A stretch of 9,312 nucleotides of DNA from Salibacteraceae bacterium (GTDB lineage: Bacteria; Bacteroidota; Bacteroidia; Flavobacteriales_G; Salibacteraceae). Location: the NCBI GenBank assembly GCA_023262195.1, contig JALRDM010000076.1, positions 1 to 9,312 on the forward strand, read 5' to 3'. Positions 6,484-9,312 of this stretch are shown one piece after another. The position numbers were made by a program, and so were the translations under genes. Every line of letters starts with the position of its first letter. The stretch's first letter is position 1. Under the pieces are notes generated by a model, which saw only the letters and a list, made by a program, of their open reading frames with translations, was not told where the DNA came from and did not search any database.

Positions 6484-7179
6484 GTGAAAATTTCGGTAGA
6501 ATATATTAAGAATCACCAAAGGGAGCTTTTGATGTGGTGTATTGTGGTGGTTCTCATCACCATTAAAATATATCAAGGCGACCAGTCGTTTTTCGAAAAG
6601 CATTTCAACGATGCTGGTTGGACCGAGGGAGAATCTGATTGGTTTAAATGGCTTTACCATCACTTGGCAAGTCTTATTCTATGGGCGTTTATTCCGTTTC
6701 TTATCATTCGCTTTGCTTTCAAGCAAAAAATCAGCGAATACGGATGGCAGCTAGGCGATTGGAAATTTGGGATAAAGGCATCGCTCATTGCTTTCGTGGT
6801 AATGATTCTACCCGTTTACATCAGCAGCTTTAATCCTGAGCATCGAGAATGGTACCCGCTCACATCATTGGCGACTGCCTCGGTCGGATATTTTGCATTG
6901 TGGGGATTGAGCTATTTACCTCACTACATCGGCTGGGACTTTATGTTCCGAGGATTTGTGGGAATCGGTATGAGCAATTTCTACGGAAAAATTGGCGCCA
7001 CCGGTATTCAGGTGATCATCACAGTTTTGCTTCACATTGGGAAACCTATGGGGGAAACCTGGGGAGCAGCAGTTGCTGGCGTATATCTCGGCTGGCTCAC
7101 ATATCGCACTGGCTCTGTTTGGTGGGTAATTCTATTCCATTTTTACCTGGGTATGTTGAACACATGGATGTGCGCTTAA
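6484..7179 (+). CDS. CPBP-family intramembrane protease-like membrane protein
   Basis: The 231-residue integral membrane protein has about six or seven hydrophobic segments (roughly residues 16-29, 60-78, 96-115, 132-146, 172-185, 194-206, 213-226). It fits the CPBP (CAAX protease and bacteriocin-processing, Abi) family: segment GWDFMFRGF (150-158) stands where the family has EExxxR, LLHIGKP gives His184 for the second motif, and LFHFYLGMLN gives His219/Asn226 for the third. The first glutamate is replaced by Trp151 and the second by Asp152, so peptidase activity is uncertain. I chose GTG 6484 because upstream codons lie antisense to the nuclease and do not look membrane-like; ATG 6532 is an alternative but would cut the first segment short. 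The stop is 1 nt before the dehydrogenase start. The substrate is unknown. Confidence 0.8.
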   Translation: MKISVEYIKNHQRELLMWCIVVVLITIKIYQGDQSFFEKHFNDAGWTEGESDWFKWLYHHLASLILWAFIPFLIIRFAFKQKISEYGWQLGDWKFGIKASLIAFVVMILPVYISSFNPEHREWYPLTSLATASVGYFALWGLSYLPHYIGWDFMFRGFVGIGMSNFYGKIGATGIQVIITVLLHIGKPMGETWGAAVAGVYLGWLTYRTGSVWWVILFHFYLGMLNTWMCA

Positions 7180-7180
7180 G

Positions 7181-8143
7181 ATGAGATACGCTGTTACCGG
7201 ATCAAATGGGCTGGTGGGAAAAGCTCTTACCCTGAAACTTGCTAATGAAGGGCATTCAGTTGTCGCGATAGTTCGCAATGAAAATCCATCTGAATTTCTG
7301 GATCATGAATATATCGAGTTGGCCAAGGGTGATATTCAGGATATTGAGTTCCTTAAGCAAACCTTTCGAAATATTGATGGCGTATTTCATGTTGCCGCTT
7401 TTGCCAAACCGTGGGCGAAAGACCCAAGCATTTACTATGATGTAAATGAGCTGGGAACAAGGAATGTGTGTGAAGCTTGCGTCAAAAATGGCGTAAAACG
7501 CATGGTATATACCGCATCTGCTGGCATCCACGGACCACAGCAAAATGGAAAACTGATCGATGAAAACACCTGGCCTAAAGCGTATCACACAGACTACGAG
7601 CAGAGCAAATACAATGGAATGCAAGCAGCTCTAGAATTTGAATCTAAAGGTTTGGAAGTAAATGTTGTGAGTCCTGGGCGCGTGTACGCTCCTGGTAAAG
7701 CTTCAGAAAGCAATGTTCCCATGAGAATGGTCAATATCTATTTAAAACGAAAATTTGGCCTCGCGCCTACAGATGGCTCAGGCATTGGAAGCTATGTGCA
7801 TATTGATGATGTAATAAGCGGGCATTGTATAGTCATGGATTGTACCGAGCATGGGGAGGAGTTTTTGCTTGGGGGCGAAAACCTAACCTACATTGAATTT
7901 TTCGAGGTACTTGCTGAAGTTACAGGCAAGCGCTATCCTGTGATTAAAGTTCCCTATGCCTTGAGTTTACTGATTGGCAAAGTGAACCTATTGCTTGCTG
8001 AAAACTTCGGAATTAAACCCACCATAACCACTCCTTGGGTGAGGCGTTACTTAAAATATTGGGGTGTGAATTCTGACAAACTAAAACAGCTAGGATTCGA
8101 GCCGAGATCGCTCAAACAAGGTTTATCAGAAACCAAGGACTAG
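7181..8143 (+). CDS. NAD(P)-dependent epimerase/dehydratase, extended SDR family
   Basis: The 320-residue cytoplasmic Rossmann enzyme has the extended-SDR nucleotide motif TGSNGLVG (6-13), a GD at 50-51, FHVAA (69-73), the active-site serine in YTASAG (112-114), and the YxxxK pair Tyr139/Lys143. SPGRVYAPG (164-172) and YVHIDD (205-210) are typical of the dihydroflavonol-4-reductase / 3-beta-HSD / HpnA-like branch. Members act on sterols, flavonoids, aldehydes or sugar nucleotides, and the sequence does not identify the substrate. It starts 1 nt after the CPBP stop and is surely cotranscribed with it. The C-terminus ends at LKQGLSETKD, about ten residues shorter than relatives, which usually continue with a short amphipathic helix. 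It converges on the minus-strand frame at 8112-8279 with a 32-nt overlap. Confidence 0.88.
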   Translation: MRYAVTGSNGLVGKALTLKLANEGHSVVAIVRNENPSEFLDHEYIELAKGDIQDIEFLKQTFRNIDGVFHVAAFAKPWAKDPSIYYDVNELGTRNVCEACVKNGVKRMVYTASAGIHGPQQNGKLIDENTWPKAYHTDYEQSKYNGMQAALEFESKGLEVNVVSPGRVYAPGKASESNVPMRMVNIYLKRKFGLAPTDGSGIGSYVHIDDVISGHCIVMDCTEHGEEFLLGGENLTYIEFFEVLAEVTGKRYPVIKVPYALSLLIGKVNLLLAENFGIKPTITTPWVRRYLKYWGVNSDKLKQLGFEPRSLKQGLSETKD

Positions 8144-8279
8144 CCCTGATCTTTTGCTCTAGTTTATTACAAACTTCTGACTGAGCTGTTGTCTGCATGA
8201 GCACGGCATAATCGCGTGCAGTCTGTGCAAATCCGATCAATGGAATAATCCATGAAACGAGGAAAACTATTCGATGCAT
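8112..8279 (-). pseudogene. N-terminal remnant of a secreted protein (55 codons)
   Basis: The frame begins ATG at 8277-8279 and ends TGA at 8112-8114. Residues 1-19 are a convincing signal peptide (MHR, hydrophobic IVFLVSWIIPLIGFA, cleavage AQ). The mature part starts TARDYAVLMQTTAQSE, which reminds me of the first residues of large Bacteroidota surface proteins with fibronectin-III-like repeats, though that is from memory only. From about residue 36 (base ~8173) the sequence turns basic and irregular, and its end is antisense to the dehydrogenase 3' end. I therefore read it as the start of a larger gene whose body has been lost. A real 55-residue secreted peptide cannot be ruled out. It lies 45 nt downstream of pheT on the same strand, and the space between holds no clear hairpin or promoter. 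Confidence 0.5.
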
Positions 8280-8324
8280 GGCGCTTTATTTTGCCAATAA
8301 AAATAGTACTCGTAATAACTAAGT

Positions 8325-9312
8325 CTATCTCAGCTCTGCACCAACCTCGCGCTTAAAGCATTCCAGCAGTCTATTCATAGTTTTATCTACCTCTTTATCG
8401 GTGAGGGTTTTGTGCTCATCGCGCAGTTTAAATGCCAAGGCGTAGCTCTTTTTTCCTGCCGGTAAGCCCTTGCCTTCATACACATCAAACAACGTAACAT
8501 TCTTCAATAATTTCCGCTCCGTTTGATATGCCAATCGCTCTAAGTCTGCATACTGTACGGCCTGGTCAATCAATAAGGCAAGATCTCTACGTACTTCTGG
8601 AAACTTTGGCAAATCACCAATACTCACGGTTTGTTGCCTCATTTTTACCAAGTCTGCCCAACGGATTTCCGAATAAAACACATCCTTGTTTTTAATGTCA
8701 AAGGCCTTGAGCAATTTAGATGAAATCTGACCTGCGCTGATCACTACTTTTTCTCCTACACTCCAATCCATCCCGGTATCATACCAATCGTTGGATGTGG
8801 GTTTCGCTACTAATTTGTCCGTTTTTATTCCCAGTCGATGAATGATTTGCTCCAAGCTGCCCTTTAGGTGATACCAATCTGCGGCAAGATCATCAACCCG
8901 CCAAGATTCCGAAATCTGCTGCCCTGAAACGGCTATTCCAAGGCGCTGTTCTTCATGAAAAGCGCGCTTTTGATTTCTATAAATATTTCCAAATTCAAAC
9001 AGCTTCAAGTTATTCTGTTGTCGATTGAGGTTATGCGCAGCACTGCTCAAGACTGAAAAAACCATGGCTGGCCTCATGATACCCATCTCAGAACTTAAGG
9101 GGTTATTTACATGCACCACTTCATCTTCTTGCCATTGGGTGCTCAACTGACCAAATTGTTCATCAACCATAGAATTAGACATACATTCTAAAAAGCCATT
9201 GCCGACTAAAAGTTCGGTAATGGCTTTTTTGGCCAAAGTTTCATCTGTCGGTTTGATATCTCCAATTGATGACTTGATTTGAGAAGTATATGGCACTGCA
9301 TCGTAACCATAG
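8325..9312 (-). CDS. pheT: phenylalanine-tRNA ligase beta subunit, C-terminal part (cut by window edge)
   Basis: PheT pairs with PheS as an alpha2beta2 synthetase that charges tRNA-Phe. The frame is open to the right edge and reads YGYDAVPYTSQIKSS there, the conserved stretch at the end of the B5 region, so the apparent GTG start at 9294-9296 is internal and at least 300 residues are missing. What follows is the catalytic-like core (NPLSSEMGIMRP, LFEFGNIYRNQ...) and, from FPEVRRDLALLID to the C-terminus, the FDX-ACB anticodon-binding domain (about the last 95 residues, ending REVGAELR). The stop at 8325-8327 looks natural and the end matches family length. The flanks give no information on regulation because the 5' end is outside the window. 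Confidence 0.95.
   Translation of the reverse strand, partial: YGYDAVPYTSQIKSSIGDIKPTDETLAKKAITELLVGNGFLECMSNSMVDEQFGQLSTQWQEDEVVHVNNPLSSEMGIMRPAMVFSVLSSAAHNLNRQQNNLKLFEFGNIYRNQKRAFHEEQRLGIAVSGQQISESWRVDDLAADWYHLKGSLEQIIHRLGIKTDKLVAKPTSNDWYDTGMDWSVGEKVVISAGQISSKLLKAFDIKNKDVFYSEIRWADLVKMRQQTVSIGDLPKFPEVRRDLALLIDQAVQYADLERLAYQTERKLLKNVTLFDVYEGKGLPAGKKSYALAFKLRDEHKTLTDKEVDKTMNRLLECFKREVGAELR

Noticed and set aside
6475..6663. Long N-terminal extension of the nuclease
   Set aside because: The extra 63 codons are the complement of the CPBP gene's first transmembrane region and resemble no nuclease sequence.
7256..7624. 122-codon minus-strand open frame
   Set aside because: Antisense to the dehydrogenase, which has intact SDR motifs; the translation is cysteine/isoleucine-rich noise.

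Overview
The window looks like chromosomal DNA of a member of the Bacteroidota, probably a Flavobacteriales-type aquatic lineage. The evidence is the protein flavour (PaaZ/PaaY, the ligase-associated exonuclease with its ATP-dependent ligase, a CarboxypepD_reg-like exported protein), the lack of Shine-Dalgarno sequences before most starts, and promoter elements of the Bacteroidota type (TTG-N19-TAnnTTTG). Nothing here looks like a phage, plasmid, transposon or CRISPR array. Most of the window is ordinary housekeeping and catabolic sequence.

Left part (1-3570, almost all on the minus strand). It reads right to left as paaY, an exported protein of unknown function, paaZ, and a 3'-truncated antibiotic-biosynthesis-monooxygenase (ABM) gene. 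PaaZ opens the oxepin-CoA ring and oxidises the resulting semialdehyde in aerobic phenylacetate degradation. PaaY is the hexapeptide-repeat thioesterase/carbonic-anhydrase-like protein of the same pathway. At the far left the ABM gene runs head-on into a plus-strand fragment of an FkbM-type methyltransferase. Both lose their 3' ends at one point near base 80-95, which marks a deletion, rearrangement or assembly junction.

Middle (3602-6474, minus strand). A CAT-anticodon tRNA with initiator features has its own strong promoter and a clean intrinsic terminator. To its right lies a two-gene DNA repair unit: a beta-CASP nuclease followed, with an ATGA overlap, by an ATP-dependent DNA ligase. In many bacteria these two sit with an Lhr-type helicase and a metallophosphoesterase. 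Here the ligase is followed directly by the tRNA, so the other two are missing from the local cluster.

Right part (6484-9312). Divergent from the nuclease is a plus-strand pair: a CPBP-family membrane protein and an extended short-chain dehydrogenase/epimerase, 1 nt apart. A perfect 8-bp inverted repeat lies exactly in the divergent start region and covers both candidate nuclease start codons. The dehydrogenase converges on a 55-codon minus-strand reading frame that begins like a secreted protein but seems to be only the N-terminal scrap of one. Beyond it is the C-terminal part of pheT (phenylalanyl-tRNA synthetase beta), cut by the window edge.

The points most worth a second look are the two convergent gene junctions, the operator-like palindrome between the repair genes and the membrane-protein operon, the reduced ligase cassette, and the U1:A72 pair in the apparent initiator tRNA. 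I found no convincing new multi-gene system.
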